Assembly: GCF_014640315.1 (NCBI RefSeq)
Contig: NZ_BMGS01000016.1
Coordinates: forward strand, 16,704 to 80,703
Reading direction: 5' to 3'
Origin: Hymenobacter glacieicola
GTDB taxonomy: Bacteria > Bacteroidota > Bacteroidia > Cytophagales > Hymenobacteraceae
Length of the DNA: 64,000 nt
In this document: positions 23,100 through 30,165 of the stretch, piece after piece
How the letters are laid out: every line of letters starts with the position of its first letter
Numbering within the stretch: position 1 is the stretch's first letter
The notes under the pieces: generated by a model
What the model was told of the DNA's origin: nothing
The model's database searches: none
What the model saw: the letters and a program-made list of their open reading frames with translations, nothing else
Made by a program: the position numbers and the translations under genes

Positions 23100-23206
23100 G
23101 GCGGTATGAGACAAAAAAGCGGGGGTATGGCACTAGGATAGTGCGGAAAAATTCGGTGAATGAGGAGGGGAAAGCGAAACTATTTTTCGCGGGGTTGGCG
23201 GGTTGG

Positions 23207-23617
23207 TTATAGTGCGGTAAAGACTTGAAAACCCAAACTAATCAGGTAGTCTTGCACGGCTCCTGTTCCCCGGCCGCCAAGGCTAATAGGGGTTATTATG
23301 CCGTTCCGGTCCAGGCAGTCAGCAAAAGACGCCGAACGCTTGTCGTAACCACCACCCCCCGCCGAGCCAATCACAAACGAAGTAAGGTGCAAATCTTCTG
23401 CGTTCCGTTCGGGTGCGCCAAAAGCCGCAATCCCCGCGCCGTGATGTACAATAACGCTGCATTTCCATTGCCCGCCCGCGCCAATGCTCCATATTATTTT
23501 GCCGGCTTCTTTTCCGTTGTATAACAGCAGCCACACAGAGACGTTGTTAAAAGCGGAAGACTCCAACAGGGACTTAGCAGATACTTTTACTTTTGGTGCT
23601 TTTATGGTGGTATTCAT
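23207..23617 (-). CDS. hypothetical protein with Gly-rich loop
   Basis: 136 residues from the ATG at 23617, chosen because the upstream part overlaps the previous gene. The region WSIGAGGQWKCSVIVHHG and GSAGGGGYDKRS look like a compact alpha/beta fold, but I cannot place it in a family. Confidence 0.5.
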   Translation of the reverse strand: MNTTIKAPKVKVSAKSLLESSAFNNVSVWLLLYNGKEAGKIIWSIGAGGQWKCSVIVHHGAGIAAFGAPERNAEDLHLTSFVIGSAGGGGYDKRSASFADCLDRNGIITPISLGGRGTGAVQDYLISLGFQVFTAL

Positions 23618-23651
23618 GGGGTTGGTATGGTGAGTTGTGAGGGGTTGATTT

Positions 23652-24011
23652 TTAGGCTTCTTCGACGTATAGCAGGACATAGCAGTATGTCTCACCGTCA
23701 TCATTAAGCCCGTTACGTTCGTAAAATTCCGCTACGGTTTCACCTTTTAAATCCTTTGCTACCGACGGTAGATAGGCGGTATCATAGACTTCGGAGGCGC
23801 ATTCTACGGCGTCGTTATATGCTTCCTGTGGGGTGCTCCCGATGCCCGTATACACCTCTGTATAGTACTTGTCCTTGGCAGTCTTCACGGCGTGAATACT
23901 CGCGCCGGGGAAGTAATCAGGCGTATCAATACCACGATTTACAACCTTAAAGGATTTGATAGCAGCGAGTCCAAGAGTCGTAGCCTGTTCTTTTTTATCT
24001 GCGAGTTTCAT
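23652..24011 (-). CDS. hypothetical protein
   Basis: 119 residues with repeated Tyr-rich helices (STPQEAYNDAVECASEVY) and an acidic end. No recognised family. Confidence 0.55.
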   Translation of the reverse strand: MKLADKKEQATTLGLAAIKSFKVVNRGIDTPDYFPGASIHAVKTAKDKYYTEVYTGIGSTPQEAYNDAVECASEVYDTAYLPSVAKDLKGETVAEFYERNGLNDDGETYCYVLLYVEEA

Positions 24012-24036
24012 CTGAGTATATGTTGAATTGCGAGGG

Positions 24037-24147
24037 CTAGAATTGAATACCTAACGCGTCGGTAACGGCGAACCAAATGGCTTTTGCTTTGCCGTGTTTG
24101 CAGGCAGTGGTGTAGTAGCGGTATTCGGTGCGGAAGGTGTGCAGCAT
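24037..24147 (-). CDS. very small protein (36 aa)
   Basis: 36 residues, basic, beginning MLHTFRTEYRYYTTACKHG. It lies in the gap between two genes on the same strand, starts 5 bases after the upstream stop, and ends 26 bases before the next. Accepted with modest confidence because it fills the operon gap in phase with its neighbours. Confidence 0.45.
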   Translation of the reverse strand: MLHTFRTEYRYYTTACKHGKAKAIWFAVTDALGIQF

Positions 24148-24152
24148 GGCGT

Positions 24153-24380
24153 TTAGTCTTCAATAGTGAAAAACTCATTTATTGCACTTAGATCGAGCAG
24201 ATAGCCGGAGCCTATATGCCCTTTGCCGGCCTTGTCTACCATTACCGACTCTGTATTTCTGTAACCGGGGGAAGTAACTACCATACGCTGTCCCTGCTTA
24301 ATCTTAACCTTTCGGCCCCGTGCGCCTGGCGTGGAAAATTCAATACCTGTTTTTGCTATTAAGTAAGTGCCTTGTTTCAT
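24153..24380 (-). CDS. small beta-rich protein, SH3-like
   Basis: 75 residues from the ATG at 24380, immediately downstream of a promoter. The sequence (ARGRKVKIKQGQRMVVTSPGY) suggests a small beta-barrel such as an SH3-like fold, but no family is assigned. Confidence 0.5.
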   Translation of the reverse strand: MKQGTYLIAKTGIEFSTPGARGRKVKIKQGQRMVVTSPGYRNTESVMVDKAGKGHIGSGYLLDLSAINEFFTIED

Positions 24381-24405
24381 GGTATTGTGTGTTAACAAAA
24401 GGTTG

Positions 24406-24424
24406 AAAGTACGTATTTTCTTCG
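24406..24424 (-). promoter_or_regulatory. leftward promoter, CGAAG-N7-GTACTTTCA
   Basis: On the leftward strand CGAAG, 7 nt, GTACTTTCA, 25 bases upstream of the ATG at 24380. It begins a leftward unit of small genes. Confidence 0.6.
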
Positions 24425-24488
24425 TTGGTTGGGGAAAAGAAGAGGAGGAAATTTTCGTCCTCCTGTTTTGCCTTTATTTATGTTGTTG

Positions 24489-24698
24489 CTAGGCTTGTTT
24501 TGGTCGAATTGTATAGGTGTCGTAGCTATATATTTTGTGATTTTCGTAGCTAAACCCTGATAATTTATGGAAAGCCCCGAAGCACCCCGCGTTAGTGCCG
24601 GTCTTAAGCACCTCTTTTGTCTGGTCGTTAATCAGTTCGTAGTATTCTGCTGGCTGTAGCGCACTGGCAATGTGCGGAGCAAGGATTTTTGGTTTCAT
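24489..24698 (-). CDS. hypothetical protein
   Basis: 69 residues, with YYELINDQTKEVLKTGTNAGC; no motif recognised. It lies downstream of a TATATTTA promoter flanked by an inverted repeat. Confidence 0.55.
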   Translation of the reverse strand: MKPKILAPHIASALQPAEYYELINDQTKEVLKTGTNAGCFGAFHKLSGFSYENHKIYSYDTYTIRPKQA

Positions 24699-24725
24699 TC
24701 TCGTTATTGTTAGTGGTTGATGCTG

Positions 24726-24757
24726 TAAATATATGTTGGTTTACTGAATTAACCAAC
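24726..24757 (-). promoter_or_regulatory. promoter with overlapping inverted-repeat operator
   Basis: Leftward TATATTTA (24726-24733) is a near-consensus -7 box. It is preceded by GTTGGTT...AACCAAC (24735-24741 and 24751-24757), an inverted repeat lying between -7 and -33. It resembles the site at 25251-25266 and may bind the same regulator. Confidence 0.5.
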
Positions 24758-24763
24758 TATTTG

Positions 24764-24967
24764 TTACTTTTTTTCTGATTTATTTTTTCTGTTGTGCGCT
24801 GGCTTATCAAAGTGTGTGTCGTTTTCGGGGCAATCAGCTATTACCTCAACCCCGTATAGCGTTTTGGTTATCAGCTTGCCGGCCTTTAATAGCTTACTGA
24901 TTCTAGCGCGGGAAACACCTTTCTTTTCAGCGTACTCAAACTTTCGGAGGTAGGTAGTGTTACTCAT
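24764..24967 (-). CDS. small helix-turn-helix regulator (MerR/AlpA-like)
   Basis: 67 residues from the ATG at 24967 (73 from 24985). YAEKKGVSRARISKLLKAGKL followed by YGVEVIAD is a clear HTH plus wing of the DNA-binding-domain-only type. The tail is basic. It sits among early genes flanked by operator-like sites, so it is a good candidate for the regulator of those promoters. Confidence 0.65.
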   Translation of the reverse strand: MSNTTYLRKFEYAEKKGVSRARISKLLKAGKLITKTLYGVEVIADCPENDTHFDKPAHNRKNKSEKK

Positions 24968-24997
24968 TTTCTTTGCTTGCTGCAAGCTATCGTTTGC

Positions 24998-25207
24998 CTA
25001 TGAAACAGGCACTGCTTCTGAGCTGGCAATGCGACTAATAGCCTCGGCTGCATTAGACCATCTATCGGCCTCTACATAAGATTGCCAGTTGGTTTCTAAG
25101 TGGTCAGCTTTTTCGTGGCATACTTCACTGGCGGCCTCTAATAACTCGGCTAGGCTGGCGCTGTCTATTATCTGCTCTAACAGGTCTTTGATTACTTGCT
25201 TATTCAT
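24998..25207 (-). CDS. small acidic helical protein
   Basis: 69 residues, mainly helical and acidic (LAELLEAASEVCHEKADHLE). It starts downstream of the perfect promoter at 25239-25270. Function unknown; a partner of the adjacent HTH protein is conceivable. Confidence 0.55.
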   Translation of the reverse strand: MNKQVIKDLLEQIIDSASLAELLEAASEVCHEKADHLETNWQSYVEADRWSNAAEAISRIASSEAVPVS

Positions 25208-25238
25208 GGCGTTGTGTGTTTTGGGTTACTTGATGAAT

Positions 25239-25270
25239 CAAATGTATAACGGGTAAACGAGTTAACCAAA
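25239..25270 (-). promoter_or_regulatory. consensus Bacteroidota promoter with operator-like palindrome
   Basis: Leftward TTTG (25267-25270), 20 nt, TACATTTG (25239-25246): perfect to the Bacteroidota consensus. Between the boxes lies the imperfect palindrome GGTAAACGAGTTAACC (25251-25266), similar to the site at 24735, suggesting repressor control. Confidence 0.65.
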
Positions 25271-25294
25271 TAAACAGGTTAATTTATTTTCAAA

Positions 25295-25753
25295 CTATTT
25301 CATAACTGACTGTTTATCAGTCTTATTATTTTCTTTCTTCTTTGTGTAGGTCCGGCGAATCTTGCCTCGTCCGGCACCCGTCAGCATTTCCCCGCACGTT
25401 CTGAGTTCTCGCCGGATACGCTCTATAAGTAGTAGTCCGGCAACCGTGACCACCAGCGTAGGGGTAGACTTGCCCGCACTAGCCGTTCCCGTCCGTTCCA
25501 GCCAGCCAGCCGCAATCAGCCTACGTGCTGCCTTATATAGTTTATGCCGCTTGTCTAGCCCTGCTTTGTATAAGTCATTCACGAGCACGCGCTGCCCCAT
25601 CTGTCCCAACTCATACGTCCAGGTCAGCATTTCTAGGTCAAGCAGCCGGGAGCCTTCGCGTTCGGCTACGCGTTGGTAAGCGTGACGGGCAAGGGAGGGA
25701 AAGCGTAAGGAGATAGCCATAAGCCACAAGGTAGGCAAGGAAAGTACATGCAA
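25295..25753 (-). CDS. MarR-like winged-helix DNA-binding protein
   Basis: 152 residues. The core LARHAYQRVAEREG through LVVTVAGLLLIERIRREL has the helix, recognition helix and wing layout of MarR-type regulators (KLYKAARRLIAAGWLERTG as the HTH). The C-terminal tail is basic (KKKENNKTDK). It is the first leftward gene after the central control region, so it could regulate the divergent early promoters. Confidence 0.55.
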   Translation of the reverse strand: MHVLSLPTLWLMAISLRFPSLARHAYQRVAEREGSRLLDLEMLTWTYELGQMGQRVLVNDLYKAGLDKRHKLYKAARRLIAAGWLERTGTASAGKSTPTLVVTVAGLLLIERIRRELRTCGEMLTGAGRGKIRRTYTKKKENNKTDKQSVMK

Positions 25754-25948
25754 GTTCCGCGCAAGTCACCCCGCTAACGAAAGATTATTTGCCCCGTCGG
25801 TTCAGCTACGAGCAAGGGCAAGAGTGTACAGTGTGGGATGTAGTGGTGAGAGGAGAGGAATAGTAGGTATATGTCTGGCTCACTCTCTCACTCACGCCCC
25901 CTCCCAGCCTCATATCCCCGCCTGACCAGCAGAAAGGAGGCCAAACCC

Positions 25949-25990
25949 CATTTGGCATTTTACAAAGGGACGTTTAATAAATGCCAAATG
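25949..25990. repeat. perfect 12-bp inverted repeat
   Basis: CATTTGGCATTT (25949-25960) and AAATGCCAAATG (25979-25990), 18-nt spacer, in noncoding DNA. It may bind a dimeric regulator or form a cruciform. Confidence 0.6.
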
Positions 25991-26146
25991 CACGTATATC
26001 CGGCTTTCCTGTTCCTCCTCGCACACTATGCAGGAGCTTTGCTTGCGGGATGGGGGTACGGGGGTGGGTCGTTGTTTGGGGGTAGGGGGTTTGGCAGAAC
26101 GGTTTCCGGTTGACGCGGCGAGTGGGCAGAACGTAGGGCTAGGTCA

Positions 26147-26183
26147 TTCATCACACCCTCAGAAATAGTTCATCACACCCTCA
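26147..26183. repeat. 15-bp direct repeat with 22-bp period
   Basis: TTCATCACACCCTCA occurs exactly at 26147-26161 and 26169-26183. The 22-bp period equals that of the iterons at 14593, suggesting binding of a protein to one face of the helix. Confidence 0.55.
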
Positions 26184-26557
26184 TCTCTGCCAAATCTGCC
26201 TCAAAACACCTCCTTATCAGCCCACTTTTCAGTCAAAACCACTCACTTTTCACCTGATTTTCTCTCAAACCCGACCAAAAGGGAGGGAAAACCGCCTGCT
26301 GGCTCATGGCTTTTGGGCTCCAAACATGCCGTGAAAGTTGCCACCTGTGCAAGTGGCCGGAAAAGGAGCATGTATTGTGGTTTCGCTATGTAGGTGAGAG
26401 ACTACCCATATACCAGTTACTTTAATTTCCCTAAGAATGAAATTTATTCCCACTCATAATCAGATAGTTGCAAGTATATACTGGTGTTGATAGTACAATA
26501 AATATGCACTATGCGTATATTCACTGCACAATAGCACCTAATACAAGCCCAAAACTT

Positions 26558-26794
26558 ATGTTGACACCCCAAGAAAAGGCATACCGCTCCCATCTCAAGC
26601 GGAGTTACAAGCGGTACAAGTGGAGAATTGGTTCGCGCCGAGGACGCCGGAGAATAGCCGAGATATTCAGCGACTTGTACGAGCGGCGAAATAGGGAAAT
26701 CAATGGCCCATATCGACCTGGATTTAGCTGGACGCGAGACAGGATTCGTTTGGTCCGCTCGCTACTGGCAATGAATAGGGCGTCTAAGCCATAA
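26558..26794 (+). CDS. very basic small protein
   Basis: 78 residues from the ATG at 26558 (TPQEKAYRSHLKRSYKRYKW ... RRGRRRIAEIF). The high Arg/Lys content suggests nucleic-acid binding. It is the first gene of the rightward early unit and directly precedes the RepL-like gene. The longer open frame starts in the control region and is less likely. Confidence 0.55.
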   Translation: MLTPQEKAYRSHLKRSYKRYKWRIGSRRGRRRIAEIFSDLYERRNREINGPYRPGFSWTRDRIRLVRSLLAMNRASKP

Positions 26795-26800
26795 CTCGAA

Positions 26801-27328
26801 ATGAATCTATCCAGACGAGAATCCTTGCGCATGGCGGTGCCGGACATTAAAAGCCACCGCCATTCCACCAACCCATTCCTTGAGAATTGGGAGCCGCCCT
26901 TCGTGGAGAAGATGAAGCGCATCGACGTAACCGGCAAAGGCTACCTAGACAACAAAGGAGTTGAGCTAACAGGTAAAATGCTGGTCCCAATAAAGAAGGA
27001 CGCCGACCGCTTCGTGAAACTGGTTCACTCTACCCTTTCGGAGCTAACGAACCTCTCGACCACCGCCGTTGCCGTCTTGGCTTACATTATGCACCAGGCC
27101 CTGCCTAACAACAGTATTGTGTATCTGCCGACCGAAGAGGCGTTAGAGTTCTGCCGATTCCGGCAGCCCAAGAGTTTTTACGATGGCCTGAACGAGCTTA
27201 TCCTTTACCAGTTCGTTGCGCGTAGTGAAAAGCGCTACTTCTACTTTCTTAACCCGCAGAAACTATTTAACGGCCGACGCAAGAACATGAAAGCATTGTA
27301 TCACAAACCACGAAAACACGCAGCATGA
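26801..27328 (+). CDS. RepL-like replication protein with winged helix
   Basis: 175 residues; an alternative start is at 26834. The C-terminal half has a winged-helix pattern (LSTTAVAVLAYIMHQALPN, PKSFYDGLNELILYQFVARS) and ends with RYFYFLNPQKLFNGRR. This closely follows the phrase 'YFINPNxFFNGDR' of RepL/plasmid initiators. In plasmids such proteins bind a nearby origin; here the control region with direct repeats is immediately upstream. It is a second replication-initiation candidate. Confidence 0.6.
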   Translation: MNLSRRESLRMAVPDIKSHRHSTNPFLENWEPPFVEKMKRIDVTGKGYLDNKGVELTGKMLVPIKKDADRFVKLVHSTLSELTNLSTTAVAVLAYIMHQALPNNSIVYLPTEEALEFCRFRQPKSFYDGLNELILYQFVARSEKRYFYFLNPQKLFNGRRKNMKALYHKPRKHAA

Positions 27329-27510
27329 TAATCAAGGTAAATTTCTCCCTAAACATTGGCTTAATAGGCCGTCAAGAAGACACGATAGAAATTGAAGTCG
27401 AAGACAATTTCTATGAGTTGCCGGAAGATGTTCGGGATGCCATCCTAGAATATGAATGGAAAGAATGGGCAGGCAATTACATTGACGGTAATATTAAAAT
27501 TGTTGAGTAA
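27325..27510 (+). CDS. small acidic protein (DUF7167-like)
   Basis: 61 residues, starting at an ATGA overlap. Acidic centre (DTIEIEVEDNFYELPEDVRD) and end pattern WKEWAGNYIDGNIKI recall short phage proteins of DUF7167. Function unknown. Confidence 0.5.
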   Translation: MIIKVNFSLNIGLIGRQEDTIEIEVEDNFYELPEDVRDAILEYEWKEWAGNYIDGNIKIVE

Positions 27511-27513
27511 ACC

Positions 27514-27774
27514 ATGCTGACAGTCACCCTCTCCTTCACGCCCCTGAGCGCCGACAAGCCCCGCGTCATTACCTGGGCCGACCCGCAGCCTTTCCCGAAA
27601 GAGTGGAAGGACGAGTACCTGGACCAGATACGGCAGGTAGAAGCCAGCGGCCCCGAGCTGCGGCTTATCACCAGCAGCTTCATTAACCTCCCAGCCTTCG
27701 CCGGGAGGAACGGGCCAATCACCCGCTGGTACGGCGACCACGCGAAATTCATCATCGGCAACCTGTTTAGATAG
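27514..27774 (+). CDS. hypothetical protein
   Basis: 86 residues, mixed, with PLSADKPRVITWADPQPFP; no recognised family. It starts 3 bases after the previous stop in a tightly packed rightward early operon. Confidence 0.55.
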   Translation: MLTVTLSFTPLSADKPRVITWADPQPFPKEWKDEYLDQIRQVEASGPELRLITSSFINLPAFAGRNGPITRWYGDHAKFIIGNLFR

Positions 27775-27775
27775 C

Positions 27776-28018
27776 ATGGACTACGAAGCAGAATACAAGC
27801 GTGCCCTGGCCGCCTACTACCAACTGGACCAATCCATCATCGACATTCTTGGCCCCGCGTTGGGCTATCCAACTGGCCCCTTCCCCGAAGTGTGTGGCAC
27901 TTGCGAAGGCGGCCCTTGCAGCCAAATTGATAAATGCAGCAAGCAGTGCCTGTCTGCGCCCTATACGGCAGAGGATTTGGCCTTTGAAGCTGCGCACCAA
28001 CTCAAAACCAATCGGTAA
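27776..28018 (+). CDS. small cysteine-rich protein, metal-binding candidate
   Basis: 80 residues. The segment CGTCEGGPCSQIDKCSKQC has five cysteines in 19 residues, suggesting zinc or iron binding. The flanking parts are helical. Its stop overlaps the next ATG (TAATG). No family recognised. Confidence 0.55.
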   Translation: MDYEAEYKRALAAYYQLDQSIIDILGPALGYPTGPFPEVCGTCEGGPCSQIDKCSKQCLSAPYTAEDLAFEAAHQLKTNR

Positions 28019-28158
28019 TGCACGACTATCTGGACGACCTTATCGACTTTGTAATCGACGGCCTGCTCTGGTACTTCAACCCGGACAGCAAATGGAAGCC
28101 GCTACTCTGGCTGCTGACCCTTGTTCTTTTCCTTTTACTCATCAACCGAGACAACTAA
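28018..28158 (+). CDS. small single-pass membrane protein (46 aa)
   Basis: 46 residues: an acidic amphipathic N-terminus, then PLLWLLTLVLFLLLINR as a membrane helix. It starts at a TAATG overlap and ends 4 bases before the next gene, a coupled arrangement that supports it despite its size. Confidence 0.55.
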   Translation: MHDYLDDLIDFVIDGLLWYFNPDSKWKPLLWLLTLVLFLLLINRDN

Positions 28159-28162
28159 CCCC

Positions 28163-28381
28163 ATGAAGTATCAAACCACTGCTTTCGATTCTGCCACCGC
28201 CAAACCAATAGAAGCCTGCTTGATGCAACTTATGCAGGTAACATGGGACGGCGACTTGATTAGTAAGAGCCACCGCAAATGGCTGGCAGAGGCTGGCCTA
28301 GTCGTTCGGCATGATGGCTGGAATATGATTACGCCTAAAGGCGTCATGTATCTTCTTGATTTGGGCTTAATTCACGCATAA
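28163..28381 (+). CDS. small winged-helix-like protein
   Basis: 72 residues from the ATG at 28163 (preceded by CTAACCCC). Sequence KWLAEAGLVVRHDGWNMITPKG looks like the wing part of a winged helix. Its stop overlaps the next start (TAATG). Function unknown. Confidence 0.5.
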   Translation: MKYQTTAFDSATAKPIEACLMQLMQVTWDGDLISKSHRKWLAEAGLVVRHDGWNMITPKGVMYLLDLGLIHA

Positions 28382-29088
28382 TGCATAATCTTAAACTACT
28401 AGGAATCAGCGGGAAACGCGGTTCCGGCAAAGGAGCAGTAGTTTCTATCCTCGAATACCACTGCGGCTACCACCACCCGGACGTTATCGTGCTCAACTTC
28501 GCGGACCCGCTGAAATCCGTGTGCGCCACGCTGGAAAACCCATTGGAGGGCGAAGCCGATGCCGAGCCGTACTACACGCAGGAGGGCAAGGCCGCTCCCT
28601 CGGGCCTGCTGGGGCTAACTCGCGGCCAGCTCCTGCAAGACGTGGGCCAGGCGCTCCGGGATAAGCACCCCTCGATTTGGGTGGATGTAACGACGAAAAC
28701 CGTGGCCGCGCTGCTGCCCAAGTTGGAAGAAGACGAGGTTATCGTTGTGGCCGACATTCGCTACCCAAACGAAGCGGAGGCTATCAAGAACCTTGGGGGT
28801 ATTCTGCTCCGCGTAGAGGGCGACCCGCTCGGGCAGCGCGGCGACGGCACCCGCGACGACAACCATCCCAGCGAAACGGCGCTGGACGAGTACGCAGGGT
28901 TCGACCAAATATTGCTCAACAATGGCACATTGGACAGTTTAAAGCATGGAGTGCGAGAGGTGCTGGGTGTGCTTCCGCACTGCAAGGGCGGGCAGCGAAT
29001 AGCCAGTGCCAGAACTGGAAACTCCCGGTGGAGACGCGACTTCCGGCCATTGTCAGAGTTATTGGCCGAGACGAAAAAGACATACTAA
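28381..29088 (+). CDS. deoxynucleoside monophosphate kinase
   Basis: 235 residues. The P-loop GISGKRGSGKG is at 8-18. NFADPLKS, the conserved strand VVADIRYPNEAEAI and HPSETALDEY fit phage dNMP kinases (T4 gp1-like), which convert dNMPs to dNDPs during DNA synthesis. It is the last gene of the rightward early unit and is followed by a strong terminator at 29101. Its position with replication genes supports the role. Confidence 0.8.
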   Translation: MHNLKLLGISGKRGSGKGAVVSILEYHCGYHHPDVIVLNFADPLKSVCATLENPLEGEADAEPYYTQEGKAAPSGLLGLTRGQLLQDVGQALRDKHPSIWVDVTTKTVAALLPKLEEDEVIVVADIRYPNEAEAIKNLGGILLRVEGDPLGQRGDGTRDDNHPSETALDEYAGFDQILLNNGTLDSLKHGVREVLGVLPHCKGGQRIASARTGNSRWRRDFRPLSELLAETKKTY

Positions 29089-29100
29089 GCGCCTTTACCC

Positions 29101-29132
29101 AAAGCCCTGCCCTAAACCAGCAGGGCTTTTTC
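29101..29132 (+). terminator. rho-independent terminator
   Basis: AAAGCCCTGC and GCAGGGCTTTTT arms with a 9-nt loop. It ends the early operon, and a late-type promoter box follows at once. Confidence 0.85.
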
Positions 29133-29134
29133 GT

Positions 29135-29141
29135 TACCTTG
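29135..29141 (+). promoter_or_regulatory. late-type promoter -7 box TACCTTG
   Basis: TACCTTGCC directly after the terminator T-run, 8 nt before the ATG at 29150. It begins the virion gene block. Confidence 0.55.
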
Positions 29142-29149
29142 CCTGAGCT

Positions 29150-29710
29150 ATGCCCGACCGTCTTTCGTCCTCTCCCCGCCTGGGCGGCTCCGTGCCGCTG
29201 GGCCGCTACTCTACCGCCCAGCAGGTGCAGAGCCAGCACCTCTCCGACCGCAACGCCACGGCCGAATACCTGGGCCGGTTCAGCCAAGACCCACGCGGGT
29301 TGCAGGAAGCCTACGGCGCGGCCATCAACGACGTGCCCCACCCCGTTACCGGCCAGCCCGTGAGCTACGCCGCCCTGCGAGCCGAGTTTGCCCGCAACTC
29401 CCGCCCCCTAACCGAATCGGCGGCCTACCGCCAGGGTGGCTACAAAACCACCGACGACTTCCTGCGTGCGCAGTTCGAGGCGGGCAGAAAGCGCCTCATG
29501 CAGCGGGCCGTGCAGCAGCCCCAGGTCAACGCCTTTGGCCTGCCTGCCCAGGGCTCGGCCGACGCGGTGCGCCGTCAGAACTTTATCCGCGAAACCCAGG
29601 TCGTGTTGCCCGATGGCTCGCCCGTGCAGGTGGTGGCCGCCGACCTGGCCCGCCGCCGAGCCATGCTGCCGACCAGTGGTCAGGCCGTCGCGCCGGGGTT
29701 CTCGCGCTAA
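29150..29710 (+). CDS. hypothetical protein of the virion block
   Basis: 186 residues, Arg- and Gln-rich, helical, with no membrane segment. It starts from a late-type promoter and is followed by another promoter. It is likely a virion or assembly protein by position; no motif confirms this. Confidence 0.55.
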   Translation: MPDRLSSSPRLGGSVPLGRYSTAQQVQSQHLSDRNATAEYLGRFSQDPRGLQEAYGAAINDVPHPVTGQPVSYAALRAEFARNSRPLTESAAYRQGGYKTTDDFLRAQFEAGRKRLMQRAVQQPQVNAFGLPAQGSADAVRRQNFIRETQVVLPDGSPVQVVAADLARRRAMLPTSGQAVAPGFSR

Positions 29711-29733
29711 CGAAAATAAAGTTCGTTGACTAG

Positions 29734-29764
29734 TTGCCCGTAGCGGAAACAATTTGTACTTTCG
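29734..29764 (+). promoter_or_regulatory. promoter upstream of coiled-coil protein
   Basis: TTG (29734-29736), then GGAAAC and AATTTGTACTTTCG (29751-29764), a close relative of the CGAAA-GTACTTT class with 6 nt instead of 7. The ATG at 29788 lies 23 nt downstream. Confidence 0.5.
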
Positions 29765-29787
29765 ACACGTTGTTAACCCATCATACC

Positions 29788-30165
29788 ATGTCGGAAGAAC
29801 TTCCCAAACAAGAGGCAATAGTACGCTCTATTGCTCCAAAAACCACATCACCACAACTCATCGCTATGGCTGACCACTCATCCCCATTGGAGAAGATGCT
29901 GACGGACCAACTCGCCCAGTACGAGGAGGAATTGTTGAAGAAAGAAGAAGAAAACCAGCGCCTGCGTAACATTATTGACTCCAAGGTAGAGGACCAACTG
30001 GCGTGGCAGCAGGATTTTGAGGCTGCCGCGCTAATTCACAAAACGCTGGATTGTGTGTCCGCTCGGGGCGATAAAGATCAACAGGATGCCCTACGCAAAC
30101 GCCTGCACGAGATTCTGCTCAACGGCGTCACGTTTCCCCGCACCGAAGGTAATAACGCGGCGTAG
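29788..30165 (+). CDS. coiled-coil protein
   Basis: 125 residues from the ATG at 29788. A strongly heptad-like stretch (LAQYEEELLKKEEENQRLR) is followed by a helical C-terminus. Its stop overlaps the GTG of the GroES-like gene. Possibly a scaffold or chaperone partner; function unknown. Confidence 0.55.
   Translation: MSEELPKQEAIVRSIAPKTTSPQLIAMADHSSPLEKMLTDQLAQYEEELLKKEEENQRLRNIIDSKVEDQLAWQQDFEAAALIHKTLDCVSARGDKDQQDALRKRLHEILLNGVTFPRTEGNNAA

Larger units (their letters stand above)
25754..26557. other. central noncoding divergent control region
   Basis: About 800 bases with no convincing gene, separating all leftward early genes from the rightward block. It holds a 12-bp perfect inverted repeat at 25949-25990 and a 15-bp direct repeat at 26147 and 26169. 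A promoter-like GTACAATAA lies near 26492 for rightward genes. It is a candidate regulatory region or second origin beside a RepL-like gene. Confidence 0.55.

Noticed and set aside
25871..26113. 80-codon open frame in the control region
   Set aside because: Gly-rich, low-complexity translation, spans the 12-bp inverted repeat, and has no start signal.
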